A stretch of DNA of 61,715 bases from an uncultured Pseudomonadota bacterium (GTDB taxonomy: Bacteria > Myxococcota_A > Bradymonadia > Bradymonadales > GCA-2716585), in the NCBI GenBank assembly GCA_937123825.1, contig CAKZKQ010000246.1, positions 1-61,715 on the forward strand, given 5' to 3'. Positions within the stretch are counted from its first letter, which is position 1, and each line of letters begins with the position of its first letter. Shown here piece after piece: positions 1-8,789 of the stretch. The position numbers and the translations under genes are program-made. The notes below the pieces were generated by a model. It saw nothing but the letters and a program-made list of their open reading frames with translations. It did not search any database and was not told the DNA's origin.

Positions 1-675
1 AATGGCCATGACGTCAAAGCGGGCCACCTTCTCGCCCAGCGCCCCCATGCCAAAGCCGCCGTCGGCGTTGCGGGCGCCAAAATAACCGGTGCCAAGCTGC
101 CAGATCAGACCGCCGCCGTGATCGTGGTGCGGTGCGATGCCCCCCTCACCAGTATTGTGCAAACAACTGGAGAGCGCGCAGCCTTTGTTGATCGCCTGCA
201 CAGCGTTGGCGCTCAGCGATCCAAAGCTCATCGCCGAGACGTTGATCACCGACTGGGGCCGAAAGGCATGCTTGCGCCCTCTCCAGCCGCCCAGAATCTT
301 GGCACACGGCACGGTGCTCTTGTGGGCGTCCTTATTTGGCCTGGGATCGCGGTAGGGAAAGGTGCTGTGCTTGATGATGAGGTAGTTGGAGCCAAGCTCC
401 AGGTCCTGATCGGTGCCAAAACCAAAGTAATTGTTCTCTTTTTTGGATGAGGCGTAGATCCAGCGGCGCTGATCGCGTGAAAAGGGACGCTCTTCGTTGT
501 TGTTGGTCACGATGTACTGGCGCAGCTCGGGGCCGACCGACTCCAACCAGTACCGAAAGTGTCCAATGACCGGAAAATTGCGCAAGATCGCGTGCTTGCG
601 CTGCACCACGTCGTAGATCGCCATCAGCAGCACCACGGCGCCAAAGGCCGCCAGCGCCCACCACCACCATTGCAT
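1..675 (-). CDS. FMN-binding glutamate synthase family protein, N-terminal part
   Basis: Open frame of 225 codons from an ATG at 675 that runs off the left edge, so the C-terminal part is missing. One N-terminal membrane helix (about residues 3-20) is followed by a conserved block typical of stand-alone glutamate-synthase-like FMN proteins: HAILRNFPVIGHFRYWLE, EERPFSRDQRRWIYASSKK, NNYFGFGTD, then SAMSFGSLS and HNTGEGG from the start of the Glu_synthase barrel. The family resembles the FMN domain of GltB without the glutaminase part, and its physiological substrate is generally unknown. A GGGGGGAGA stretch lies about six bases before the ATG. The frame has no stop within the window. Family assignment is firm; the reaction is inferred. 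Confidence 0.88.
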   Translation of the reverse strand, partial: MQWWWWALAAFGAVVLLMAIYDVVQRKHAILRNFPVIGHFRYWLESVGPELRQYIVTNNNEERPFSRDQRRWIYASSKKENNYFGFGTDQDLELGSNYLIIKHSTFPYRDPRPNKDAHKSTVPCAKILGGWRGRKHAFRPQSVINVSAMSFGSLSANAVQAINKGCALSSCLHNTGEGGIAPHHDHGGGLIWQLGTGYFGARNADGGFGMGALGEKVARFDVMAI

Positions 676-765
676 GTCGTCTCCCCCCAAATCTGGTCTG
701 CCTTGCCTTGAAGATCAGATTACGGCCAGCGGGAACACGAGGCAACACACCCCATCAGACAGAAC

Positions 766-1947
766 CTAACGCACCGAACGCCACCAGGGCTCCAGCGGGG
801 TCTCTACCGAGGGCTCGATGGGCTGAGCCAGGATCGGCATGGCCAACTTGACGCCGGCACTGGGGGCTTGGTCGATCAAGGTTTCAGGCGGTGAGTCCCA
901 GGCGTGGGGGGCGAGCACAAAGGTACCCCAGTGGATGGGGAGCAGGACTTTGCCTTGGAGCATTTTGTGGGCTTTGAGCGCTTGATGGGGGCCCAGGTGG
1001 ATGTCGCCCCAGTTCTCGTTGTAGGCCCCGACCTCCAGCATGGTCAGATCAAAGGGTCCAAAGCGCTCGCCGATCTCTTCAAACTGCGGGGTCATGCCCG
1101 AGTCGCCGCCAAAATAGACCCGGTGCTGGGGGCCCACAAAGGCCCACGAGGTCCACAGCGTGCTGTTGCGGTCAAAGCCTTTGCGCCCTGAGAAGTGGCG
1201 ACACGGTGTCGAGACCACCTTCAGCGCGCCGACCTGGGCTTCTTCGTACCAGTCCATCTCGTGGATGCGCTCGGTGGGCACCCCCCAGAACTCCAGGTGT
1301 GCGCCCACCGCCAGCGGTACGTAGAAGTGCACGTCGGTGGTTTGGGCCAGTGCCTTGATGGTCGGCATGTCCAGGTGATCGTAGTGGTCGTGGGAGATGA
1401 CCACGGCGTCCAAAGACGGCAACTGGGACAGCGAGACCGGGGGCTGGTGGTATCGCTTTGGTCCCACCACGGAGGACGGCGAGGCGCGCTGGCCCCAGAC
1501 TGGATCGGCGAGCACTGTGACGCCGTCGATCTCGAGCAGCATCGTGGAGTGGCCCAGCCAGGTCACCCGCAGGCCGCTGACGGGCGCGGTTTTCCAGCGC
1601 TCCACCGTGCCGGTGGCCATGGGCAGTTGGCCGTCGGGGATGCGTTTTTCGTCGCCAAAGAGAAAGCGCGTCATGGTGCTCCACCCGCGTCCCTCTTTGA
1701 GGCCCGGCGTGGTGGGGATGACGTTGGTGAACTGGCCGTCTTTGTACTGCGGCGAGCGTTTGATGCGATCCAGACGCGCCCCCTGCGCGCTGGCGCCAAA
1801 GGTCTCCAGCATGCTCGTGGTCCCCACCAGCGTGACCGCAAAGAGCACCAAACCCGCGCCCAAAACCCACAAGAGCCCCTTGCCTGCGCGCCGTAGGCGG
1901 CTTGGTTTATCGCTCGAAGGGGTTTGCTCGACTTTGGGGGTGGTCAT
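766..1947 (-). CDS. Membrane-anchored metallo-beta-lactamase-fold hydrolase (NAPE-PLD/UlaG-like)
   Basis: A 393-residue protein with a basic N-terminus, one membrane helix (about 24-44), then a metallo-beta-lactamase fold. Visible metal motifs are WLGHST (130-135), HDHYDH (186-191), a CRHFSGR histidine, GGDSG and a C-terminal HWGTF. The spacing and the WLGHST opening match the UlaG/NAPE-hydrolysing phospholipase D-like branch rather than glyoxalase II. The anchor suggests action at the periplasmic or outer face of the inner membrane, possibly on a lipid. The ATG at 1947 was preferred to the upstream start at 2001 because GGAG lies seven bases before it and the anchor then sits properly at the N-terminus. 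Substrate is unknown. Confidence 0.85.
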   Translation of the reverse strand: MTTPKVEQTPSSDKPSRLRRAGKGLLWVLGAGLVLFAVTLVGTTSMLETFGASAQGARLDRIKRSPQYKDGQFTNVIPTTPGLKEGRGWSTMTRFLFGDEKRIPDGQLPMATGTVERWKTAPVSGLRVTWLGHSTMLLEIDGVTVLADPVWGQRASPSSVVGPKRYHQPPVSLSQLPSLDAVVISHDHYDHLDMPTIKALAQTTDVHFYVPLAVGAHLEFWGVPTERIHEMDWYEEAQVGALKVVSTPCRHFSGRKGFDRNSTLWTSWAFVGPQHRVYFGGDSGMTPQFEEIGERFGPFDLTMLEVGAYNENWGDIHLGPHQALKAHKMLQGKVLLPIHWGTFVLAPHAWDSPPETLIDQAPSAGVKLAMPILAQPIEPSVETPLEPWWRSVR

Positions 1948-2028
1948 GCTGCGCTCCGCGTCGTTGGGCCATCGGAAGCAAGTGCCCCAGGAGCCCAACA
2001 AAAGGTTCTTTGAACGAACCGCGCGGCA

Positions 2029-3384
2029 TCAACCACGGACCCCGGCGACCCAGGTGTCCAACACACAGCGCGTGTCCGCACTGAAGATGAGCGCTTCTGC
2101 CAGAAAGTCCATCGGGACCCCTTCCAACGCAGCGTCTCGCAGGCTCACCGCCACCAGATCGGCGGCCTGACCGGCCTTGATCTCTCCCGCATCTAGCCCC
2201 AGCGACCTGGCACCGCCACGCGCCCCAACGTCCAACAAGAAAGGGGCCACGCGGCGCTTGTCGGGCTCGTCAGCGGCGGGCTCGACAAATTTTGCCAGGA
2301 CATTTCGGCGGCGGCGCTGGAGGCGCTCGTTGTTCTCGATCAGGCGCAGCTCTTCAAACGGGTTGACCACGATATGGCTGTCTGAACCAACACACAGTTC
2401 CACCCCTGCCTCAATCAACGCCGACGCGGGCAGAAACCCATCGCCCAGGTTGGCCTCGGTCGTTGGACAGGCGCAGACCATGGCCCCAGCGTTGGCCAGC
2501 CGGGCTGGATCGTCCGCTTCAAGGTGGGTGGCGTGCACGGCCACAAAGCCCGGCCCCAGCAGCCCTGCGCGGCGCACCACCTCCATGGGACCGGCGCCCA
2601 GAAGCCGGTGTGACGCCTCGACCTCGGCGGTCTGTTCGCAAAGGTGCATGTGCACGGGCAAATGGTGTTGGGCGTTCCACTGGGCCAGCGCCTCCAGCCA
2701 GTCCACCGGGACCGCGCGCACCGAGTGCGGCGCCAAACCCACCGTCACCAGCCGATGGCTGCCCCAGCGGGCCAGCAGCGCCTCCACCAGCGACGTAAAC
2801 GCCCACAAAGAGCCCGAAATGAACCGGCGCTGGTCGGGCCGCGCAGGCTCCCCGATCCCTCCGGTGTGGTAGAGCACCGCCAAAAGGTTGATCCGCAGCC
2901 CCACATCCACAGCCGCCTGAATGACGGCGTCCGCCATGGCCGTCGCCGGACTCAGCGCCGAACCATCGGCGCCGTGGTGGACATAGTGAAACTCCCCCAC
3001 CGAGGTCCAGCCCGCCGCGCGCATCTCGGCATAGAGCCGCCGGGCGATGTCGTAGGTGGTTTGCGGATCAAGGCGGCCTGCGGCGCCGTACATCTGCTGG
3101 CGCCAGGACCAGAAGTCCTCGTGCTCAGCCCCGGTGCGCAAAAACTCGGTCTGCCCCCGAAAAACGCGCTGAAAAGCGTGGCTGTGAGCATTGACAAAGC
3201 CCGGCAGCAACGCAGCGCCCGGCAAATCTTCGACAACTTGCCCGGCAGGGACCTCAGCGCGGGTCACAACGGCCTCAATCAGGCCGTCGCCGCTCAGAGC
3301 GATGGCTTTGTCGGCGTGCATCCGACCATCGATCCAGGCAAGCTCGGGACAAATCCAATACGGAAGGGAGGGGGAGGAGGTCAT
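2029..3384 (-). CDS. hutF: Formimidoylglutamate deiminase (HutF)
   Basis: A 451-residue amidohydrolase-superfamily protein. It has the N-terminal metal motif NAHSHAFQR (residues 65-73), DFWSWR and MYGAAGRL, then EFHYVHHGADG, LAPHSVRAV, HMHLCEQ, HATHL and the GSDSH aspartate. The DFWSWR plus EFHYVHH combination is characteristic of HutF, which converts N-formimidoyl-L-glutamate to N-formyl-L-glutamate and ammonia in the five-step histidine degradation pathway. The other hut genes are not next to it. The ATG at 3384 has GGAG six bases upstream and removes a 14-residue unlikely extension. The gene lies 81 bp upstream of the metallo-hydrolase and may share its transcript. Confidence 0.9.
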   Translation of the reverse strand: MTSSPSLPYWICPELAWIDGRMHADKAIALSGDGLIEAVVTRAEVPAGQVVEDLPGAALLPGFVNAHSHAFQRVFRGQTEFLRTGAEHEDFWSWRQQMYGAAGRLDPQTTYDIARRLYAEMRAAGWTSVGEFHYVHHGADGSALSPATAMADAVIQAAVDVGLRINLLAVLYHTGGIGEPARPDQRRFISGSLWAFTSLVEALLARWGSHRLVTVGLAPHSVRAVPVDWLEALAQWNAQHHLPVHMHLCEQTAEVEASHRLLGAGPMEVVRRAGLLGPGFVAVHATHLEADDPARLANAGAMVCACPTTEANLGDGFLPASALIEAGVELCVGSDSHIVVNPFEELRLIENNERLQRRRRNVLAKFVEPAADEPDKRRVAPFLLDVGARGGARSLGLDAGEIKAGQAADLVAVSLRDAALEGVPMDFLAEALIFSADTRCVLDTWVAGVRG

Positions 3385-3465
3385 GGCGGCTCCAGCAAAA
3401 GCGTCAACACGCGCCGCCGCTGCCAAAGGCCGCCGCCTTGCAGGGCGACAACGGCCAGGATCACA

Positions 3466-4218
3466 TCAAACCTTGGGGCGAATGAAGCCCTCTTCGGTCA
3501 GGAAGTACTCGTTGGGCAGGCGCTCGGTCAGGTCTTCGCGGGCGTCCTGGTCTTCGAGGTTCTCCAGCGCGCACTGATCGGTGTCGCGGAAACGCTCGCA
3601 GACCAGGTTCAGGATGCGGCCCGAGTCTTCAAAGCGCAGGTTGACCCGCAGCGAATCCCAGGGGTCTTCGCTGTGGTTGAGGACCTGGTTGACGGCCAGA
3701 AAGCGGATCGTCTCGTTGTCGTCCGCCACAAAGCGCGCCACCTGCTCCTTGAGCTCATCAAAGTCCTTGAACTTCTCGGCGCGCAGGATGAGCTGCTCTT
3801 TCTTCTCCGGATCGCGCTCGTACTCAATGTCCATCTCGGACAGGAGCGTCGTCAGAAACTCCGCCATGTCATTGCTGGGCATCAAATCATCCAGAATGCG
3901 CATGGGGAAGTTGATGTGGTTGGTGTTGGCCCGGATGTAGCCCTGAACCACGGGGATGACCCTGGCGCCGCCCTGGGTGACGAACATGTCGCACATGTCC
4001 AGCTTCTCCTGGGTGTCGTAGGTCGTGTTCTTCACCTGGGTCTTGAAGCGATCGAGCATCGCGCGCCAGGCCTCGTCGTCGTTGAGGTCGCGCAGCTGCT
4101 CGGCCGCCAGGTACCGGTCGGGGGACTGGACCCAGATGTTGGTCAGCTTCTTGCGCAGCTTCTCAATCTGACGCGTCTTGGCCTTCTCTTTGTCGAAGAG
4201 GAAATCAAACATGCCCAT
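3466..4218 (-). CDS. HEAT-like repeat protein, hypothetical
   Basis: A soluble, very acidic 250-residue protein without signal peptide. Its body reads as paired amphipathic helices with a HEAT/adaptin-like rhythm, for example LAAEQLRDLNDDEAWRAML and ETIRFLAVNQVLNHSED, which suggests a scaffold or protein-binding role. Short loops with conserved-looking aromatic and acidic residues occur near the C-terminus (NEYFLTEEGFIRPKV). I do not recognise a catalytic motif. Two in-frame ATG codons compete (4218 and 4212); GGTGAG lies at a good distance before the first, so that was used. A GCCGAC/GTCGGC inverted repeat at 4245-4263 lies in its leader. Function unknown. Confidence 0.75.
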   Translation of the reverse strand: MGMFDFLFDKEKAKTRQIEKLRKKLTNIWVQSPDRYLAAEQLRDLNDDEAWRAMLDRFKTQVKNTTYDTQEKLDMCDMFVTQGGARVIPVVQGYIRANTNHINFPMRILDDLMPSNDMAEFLTTLLSEMDIEYERDPEKKEQLILRAEKFKDFDELKEQVARFVADDNETIRFLAVNQVLNHSEDPWDSLRVNLRFEDSGRILNLVCERFRDTDQCALENLEDQDAREDLTERLPNEYFLTEEGFIRPKV

Positions 4219-4620
4219 AACATCTCACCACATCATAATTCATGGCCGACACACCCGGTCGGCACCATTGCATTTGACCATTCATACCACTGACCAGAGC
4301 ATCCACCCCGGCGCCGTGCCCGTAGATTTCTATGCACCAACCCCCTGGTGACAACACGATTGGGTCAATATTGCCACCCACCAGCGGCGCACGAGGCACC
4401 CACGTGGCCCGATCGTTCAAGCCACGGCGCGCGGAATATAGCAGCACACCGCGCCCGGTGCCAACGCGCGCCTTGGGCATTGATCTGGCCGGGGGTCCGT
4501 GATACTACCCATCAGGCCGGCTCCCCATCGCCGACTCGGGTGTCTGGCCCCTGGAGACCGGGCTTAGCCAGTTCCTGACAAACCCAACAAGGCACGCGCC
4601 AGACTCGAAGGAGAACCCAG
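4219..4620. other. Intergenic region between divergent genes
   Basis: About 400 bp without a credible gene between the HEAT-like gene (minus) and cystathionine beta-synthase (plus), so it should hold two divergent promoters. The only structure I can point to is the six-base-pair inverted repeat GCCGAC/GTCGGC at 4245-4263 in the leader of the minus-strand gene. No convincing -10/-35 pair was found on either strand. The small open frames here have no ribosome binding sites. Confidence 0.6.
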
Positions 4621-5994
4621 ATGACCGCAGGTCTCTTCACAAACGTCACCCAGATCGTTGGCAACACACCGCTGGTCAAGCTCAACAAAGTGGCTCGCCA
4701 TACCAAGGCCGAGATCTACGGAAAGCTTGAATACCTCAACCCCGGCGGCTCGGTGAAAGACCGCGTGGCCTTCCAGATCATCGAGGACGCCGAAAAAGAG
4801 GGCGCCCTCAAGCCCGGCGGCACCATCGTCGAAGCCACCAGCGGCAACACCGGCATGGGCCTGGCCCTGGCCGCCGCCATCAAGGGTTACAAGTGCGTCT
4901 TCGTCATGCCCGACAAGATGTCACAGGAGAAAATCCAGTCGCTGCGCGCCTTCGGCGCCAAGGTCGTCATCACGCCCACGGCCGTCGAACCCGAAGACCC
5001 CCGCAGCTACTACTGCGTCAGCCGCCGCATCGCCGACGAAACCCCCGGCGCCTTCTACGCCAACCAGTACCACAACCAGTCCAACCCCAAGGCCCACTAC
5101 CGCACCACCGGCCCTGAGATCTGGACCCAGACCGGCGGCAACATCGACGCCTTTGTGGCCACCATGGGTACCGGCGGCACCATCTCCGGCACCGGGCGCT
5201 ACCTCAAAGAGCACAACCCCGACATGAAGGTCATCGGCGTCGATCCGCTCGGCTCCCTCTACTATGACTACTTCAAGACCGGCAAGCTCACCGACGCCTA
5301 CTCCTACAAAGTCGAGGGCTTTGGCGAGGACTTCCTGCCGACCACCATGCACTTCGACATCGTCGATGACGTCATCCGCGTCTCCGACAAAGAGTGCTTC
5401 GACATGACGCGCCGTCTTGTGCGTGAAGAGGGCTTCTACTGCGGCGGCTCCTCTGGCGGCGCCGTCGCCGCGGCCGTGCGCTACGCCGAGCAGATGGACA
5501 AGCCCATGCGCATTGTCGTCATCATCTGTGACTCGGCCACCCGCTACCTCTCCAAGATCTTCAACGACGACTGGATGCGCGAGCACGGCTTCCTTGGAAA
5601 CCAACTCGACACCGGCACCGTCGCCGACCTGCTGGCCCACAAAGGCAACAGCGCCCTCTTCACCGCCACGCCCAGCACCCCCGTGCGCGAGGTCGTGTCG
5701 ACCATGAAAAAAGAGGGCATCAGCCAGCTCCCCGTGCTCGACGGCAACCGCGTCGTGGGCGTCATCAACGAGTCCGACGTGCTGACCCACATCCTGGAAC
5801 ACCAGGGCCAGGCTGAAGGCACCATCGAGAGCCTCATTGAAGCCCAGTTCGCCATCGTCGAGCCCTCCAACCGCGTCAACCTCATCAGCCACTTCATCAC
5901 GCAAGGGCGCACGGTTGTCGTCATGGACCAGGACAAGGTCGCTGGCATCATCACCAAGATCGACTTCATCGACTACGTCTCCAGGGTGCTCTGA
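4621..5994 (+). CDS. cbs: Cystathionine beta-synthase with C-terminal CBS domain pair
   Basis: A 457-residue PLP enzyme of fold type II. The catalytic block NPGGSVKDR (residues 40-48) carries the PLP lysine K46; the substrate loop TSGNTGMG and the phosphate-binding GTGGTISG (about 181-189) follow, with GGSSGG near residue 280. Residues about 335-457 form two CBS repeats (STPVREVVSTMKKEGISQLPV and a second copy ending ITKIDFIDYVSRVL). CBS domains distinguish cystathionine beta-synthase from simple cysteine synthase, so the likely reaction joins serine and homocysteine in transsulfuration; the tandem domain would be the regulatory ligand-binding part. AAGGAG lies nine bases before the ATG. No cystathionine gamma-lyase gene is adjacent. 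Confidence 0.92.
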   Translation: MTAGLFTNVTQIVGNTPLVKLNKVARHTKAEIYGKLEYLNPGGSVKDRVAFQIIEDAEKEGALKPGGTIVEATSGNTGMGLALAAAIKGYKCVFVMPDKMSQEKIQSLRAFGAKVVITPTAVEPEDPRSYYCVSRRIADETPGAFYANQYHNQSNPKAHYRTTGPEIWTQTGGNIDAFVATMGTGGTISGTGRYLKEHNPDMKVIGVDPLGSLYYDYFKTGKLTDAYSYKVEGFGEDFLPTTMHFDIVDDVIRVSDKECFDMTRRLVREEGFYCGGSSGGAVAAAVRYAEQMDKPMRIVVIICDSATRYLSKIFNDDWMREHGFLGNQLDTGTVADLLAHKGNSALFTATPSTPVREVVSTMKKEGISQLPVLDGNRVVGVINESDVLTHILEHQGQAEGTIESLIEAQFAIVEPSNRVNLISHFITQGRTVVVMDQDKVAGIITKIDFIDYVSRVL

Positions 5995-6114
5995 TTCAAC
6001 GGGGCGCAAGCGGCCCGCAGCACCGGCCCCTTGCGCAACACCCCAGAACATGGCCCCAACAAACGGGGCCAACCCACCGGACAAACCCGCCCACATCTCC
6101 ACGAGGTGACCCAC

Positions 6115-8571
6115 ATGACCGAAGTCCGCTCCGCCAACGGGATGACCGCGCACAGCGAAGAACCCTATCAAGGCCCGTTGGGACGCACGCTGCGCAAGAG
6201 CGTCACCGTCACAGGCCGCTCCGGCGACACCTTCGAGGCCATGGTCTTTTCCCAGGTCAACATCACCGAGTCCCCCCACCTGAGGACCGAGCTGATGGAG
6301 GGCCGCCTGACCACCGTCGTGGATCCGCACACCGATGAGCACTTTGCCCTGGCGCTGCCCGTCCTCTACCACGACGAAGCGTTGCGCCTCTTTGCGCTTG
6401 TCCTGCCCGACAGCATGCGGCACATGGAGTTTGCCCAGCGCACCGCCGTCCTCTCACAAATGGCCACCGCGGGCGGCGCGCTGCCGCGCTACGTGCGCGA
6501 ATTCCGCACCGTTTTTGGCGCCCAGGGACTTCTCCAGGCCGAAGACGAGTGCCGCAGCCCCCAACAAACCCAAGGCCCCGCGCCCGAAAACGCCGACCTG
6601 AGCCGCCAACGCCAACAGCTCGAAGCCCAGGCCCGGCAACTGGCCGAGGAACGCCACGAGCTGGCCGCGCGCCGCTTCAACCTTGAAGGCCTCAAGAGCC
6701 GCCTCCAGGACAAAGAAGCCGCCCTGCGCAAAGGCATCACGCCGGCCGAAACCGGACGCCAGGACAACGAACCCACCACCGTCGTCCCCCGCGAGGTCTT
6801 CTACAAATCCCTCGACGCCACCAGCGTCGACGACAACAACGCCCCCGAAAGCACCGCCGGATGGGGCGCCGACACCGACCGAGGCTGGGAACTCGACGGC
6901 GACTCATCACCGCCTCCGCCGCTGGCGCGCACCAACGGCTCACCCCTGGCGCGCACCTCGTCCAGCGAGCTGCCCGTCACCGACAGCGCGCCCCGGACCT
7001 TCAACCGACTCAAGGCCGGCAGCCGCGCCTACTACCACACCCAGAACGGCGACCAGATCCTGCTCTCCTATCGCCTCAGCGAAGAGCGCATGCGCCGCTT
7101 CACACAAAACGACCCCAGGCTCTTCCTCCAGTTCCACGACCTCAACGAGTTTCCCCTCATCACCGTCCTGCTGGCCGCACTCGATGAAAACGAAAACCTC
7201 ATCGATGACCTCTACTGGCCCATGGACGTGCGCAAAGGCGTCGACAAACGCCTGCTGAGCGCCCTGTCCAACAAGTTTGAACTGCGCGCCGCGCTCTACG
7301 GCGACGACCTCAAGCTGCGTCAGGTGCTGACCTTCAAGGAACCCCTGGAGTTCAACGCGCAACACCTCCAATCGCTGGCCTCCGAGCGCCTCAACCAAAG
7401 CCAGGGCCTGAGCTACGACGACGCACTGCGGCGCATCGAAGCCCCCGACTACGAACGCCTCGGCAGCATGCGCCACAACTTCCAGCGCGACTCCTTCACC
7501 GACCTCGACTCGCCTGCACGCGTCAAACTCGCCGCAGGCATCGTCGGCTACTGGTCCGGCCCCGAGACCTTCCGCTACCTCATCGAAAACCGCTCCTTCA
7601 GCCTCGCCTGGTTCGCCTCCATCCAGGAACGCGTCGCCCGCGCTGCCGTGCGCTTTGGCATCGCCCTGGCCCCCGAACTGCGCCAGGTCGCCGTCGAACT
7701 CTCGCTGGCCGAAGACGAGCAAAAACTCATCACCCTGCTGGCCTCCACCTGGGCCGAAATCGAACTCGGCGTCGGCGGCCGCAACGACCTCGACCCCCTC
7801 GAAACCTGGGAAAACTGGCAGGACCTCATCGAGGCCACCGAAGGGCTCGACTCCACCCTCGGCGCCGAACTGGCCGAGCTGGCCCGCGCCGCACTGCGTC
7901 GCGCCCAATCCTTCGCCGAAGACAACGACCTCCTGAGCGCCTTCCCCGAAGGCGACCTCGAAGGCGACCTCGACGACCTCCAGGACCCGCCCACGCTGGA
8001 CGCCTCGGACAAACTCGATGAGCTGCCCGTCGCCGCTGGCGCCGACTTCAACGAAGAAGAACTCAAAGCCATGCTCGTCGACGAGGAAAAACGCCTCGAC
8101 GCCGCCATCAAACTCCTGCGACACGCCAACCCCGACGCCGTCATGGACGTCCTGATGGCCGCCGAACGCATGGACGACGATGAACTTGAGCGCCTCTCCG
8201 AGCAACTCTCGCTCTCGGCCCCCAGGCTCGAAGACTCACTGCTCGACTGCCTGGCGCTCGACACCCCCACCATCGCCTACCTCTGCGCCTTTGCGCTGGC
8301 CTCTGTGCCCAGCCAACGCGCCCTGCCCACCCTCCTGAACGCCATCCAAGACCCCGAGCGCGCCCCAGACCCCGCGCTCTTCTCAGAGACGCTCCTGCCC
8401 TACGGCCACGCACTGGCCGACGCCGCCGCCCCCATGCTCAAGGACATCGAGGGCCTCTCCGGCGACCACCCCTTGATCATCCTCCTGAACGAATACGCCC
8501 AGAGCATCGACGCCGACGCGCTGGCCGCCCTCAAAGAACAAGCCCCCGAGGCTGCCCCCTTCCTGGGCTAA
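6115..8571 (+). CDS. Large hypothetical protein with CpXC-like N-terminus
   Basis: An 818-residue soluble protein. Residues about 15-130 resemble the CpXC domain pattern (a run like SQVNITESPHLRTELMEG, then a pair of strands around FALALPVLYHDEALRLFALV), but the Cys-x-x-Cys pairs that name that family are absent. A coiled coil rich in Gln, Glu and Arg follows (about 160-210), then a Pro/Ser linker, a central domain with YHTQNGDQILLSYRLSEERMR, and a long acidic helical region; the last 100 residues (ALPTLLNAIQDPE) look HEAT-like. ATG 6115 has GAGGTG seven bases upstream; a 28-residue upstream extension was rejected. It follows cbs by 120 bp and could be co-transcribed. Function unknown. Confidence 0.72.
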   Translation: MTEVRSANGMTAHSEEPYQGPLGRTLRKSVTVTGRSGDTFEAMVFSQVNITESPHLRTELMEGRLTTVVDPHTDEHFALALPVLYHDEALRLFALVLPDSMRHMEFAQRTAVLSQMATAGGALPRYVREFRTVFGAQGLLQAEDECRSPQQTQGPAPENADLSRQRQQLEAQARQLAEERHELAARRFNLEGLKSRLQDKEAALRKGITPAETGRQDNEPTTVVPREVFYKSLDATSVDDNNAPESTAGWGADTDRGWELDGDSSPPPPLARTNGSPLARTSSSELPVTDSAPRTFNRLKAGSRAYYHTQNGDQILLSYRLSEERMRRFTQNDPRLFLQFHDLNEFPLITVLLAALDENENLIDDLYWPMDVRKGVDKRLLSALSNKFELRAALYGDDLKLRQVLTFKEPLEFNAQHLQSLASERLNQSQGLSYDDALRRIEAPDYERLGSMRHNFQRDSFTDLDSPARVKLAAGIVGYWSGPETFRYLIENRSFSLAWFASIQERVARAAVRFGIALAPELRQVAVELSLAEDEQKLITLLASTWAEIELGVGGRNDLDPLETWENWQDLIEATEGLDSTLGAELAELARAALRRAQSFAEDNDLLSAFPEGDLEGDLDDLQDPPTLDASDKLDELPVAAGADFNEEELKAMLVDEEKRLDAAIKLLRHANPDAVMDVLMAAERMDDDELERLSEQLSLSAPRLEDSLLDCLALDTPTIAYLCAFALASVPSQRALPTLLNAIQDPERAPDPALFSETLLPYGHALADAAAPMLKDIEGLSGDHPLIILLNEYAQSIDADALAALKEQAPEAAPFLG

Positions 8572-8585
8572 AACCCTGCCTCACA

Positions 8586-8614
8586 GGGGGCTGCCGCCCC
8601 CTCATGCCCCCGCT
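8586..8614 (-). repeat. GC-rich hairpin repeat, copy 1
   Basis: A 29-base sequence repeated exactly at 8693-8721. Its core GGGGGCTGCCGCCCCC folds into a six-pair stem with a four-base loop and is followed by TCATGCCCCC, which can pair alternatively with the GGGGG arm. It sits 15 bp after the stop of the gene ending at 8571. Likely a 3'-end hairpin or dispersed repeat; a related copy lies at 51854-51883. Confidence 0.7.
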
Positions 8615-8692
8615 TTTTGACTCCGAAAACGTCAGCGGCCCCTCACACGCACCTGAAAATACAACGCGACGCCACGTTGGCTTGATACGGGT

Positions 8693-8721
8693 GGGGGCTG
8701 CCGCCCCCTCATGCCCCCGCT
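8693..8721 (-). repeat. GC-rich hairpin repeat, copy 2
   Basis: Exact second copy of the 29-base element at 8586-8614. It lies 69 bp beyond the stop of the minus-strand helicase gene, so the convergent gap 8572-8789 carries one copy for each converging gene. In the minus-strand sense it reads GGGGGCATGAGGGGGC, then GCCCCC, the same order as the copy at 51854-51883. Confidence 0.7.
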
Positions 8722-8789
8722 GCAGGTGGCCATCAAGTCAGGCCTCCCCCGACTTCAAGCAACCCCCTTTCAAAGACACCACAACACCC

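Noticed and set aside
2644..4293. A 549-codon plus-strand frame across hutF and the HEAT-like gene
   Set aside because: It runs antisense to two well-supported genes and yields Arg/His/Gln-rich sequence typical of high-GC shadow frames.
4921..6423. A 500-codon minus-strand frame opposite cystathionine beta-synthase
   Set aside because: Composition is Val/Gly/Asp/His repeats mirrored from the real gene; no start signal.
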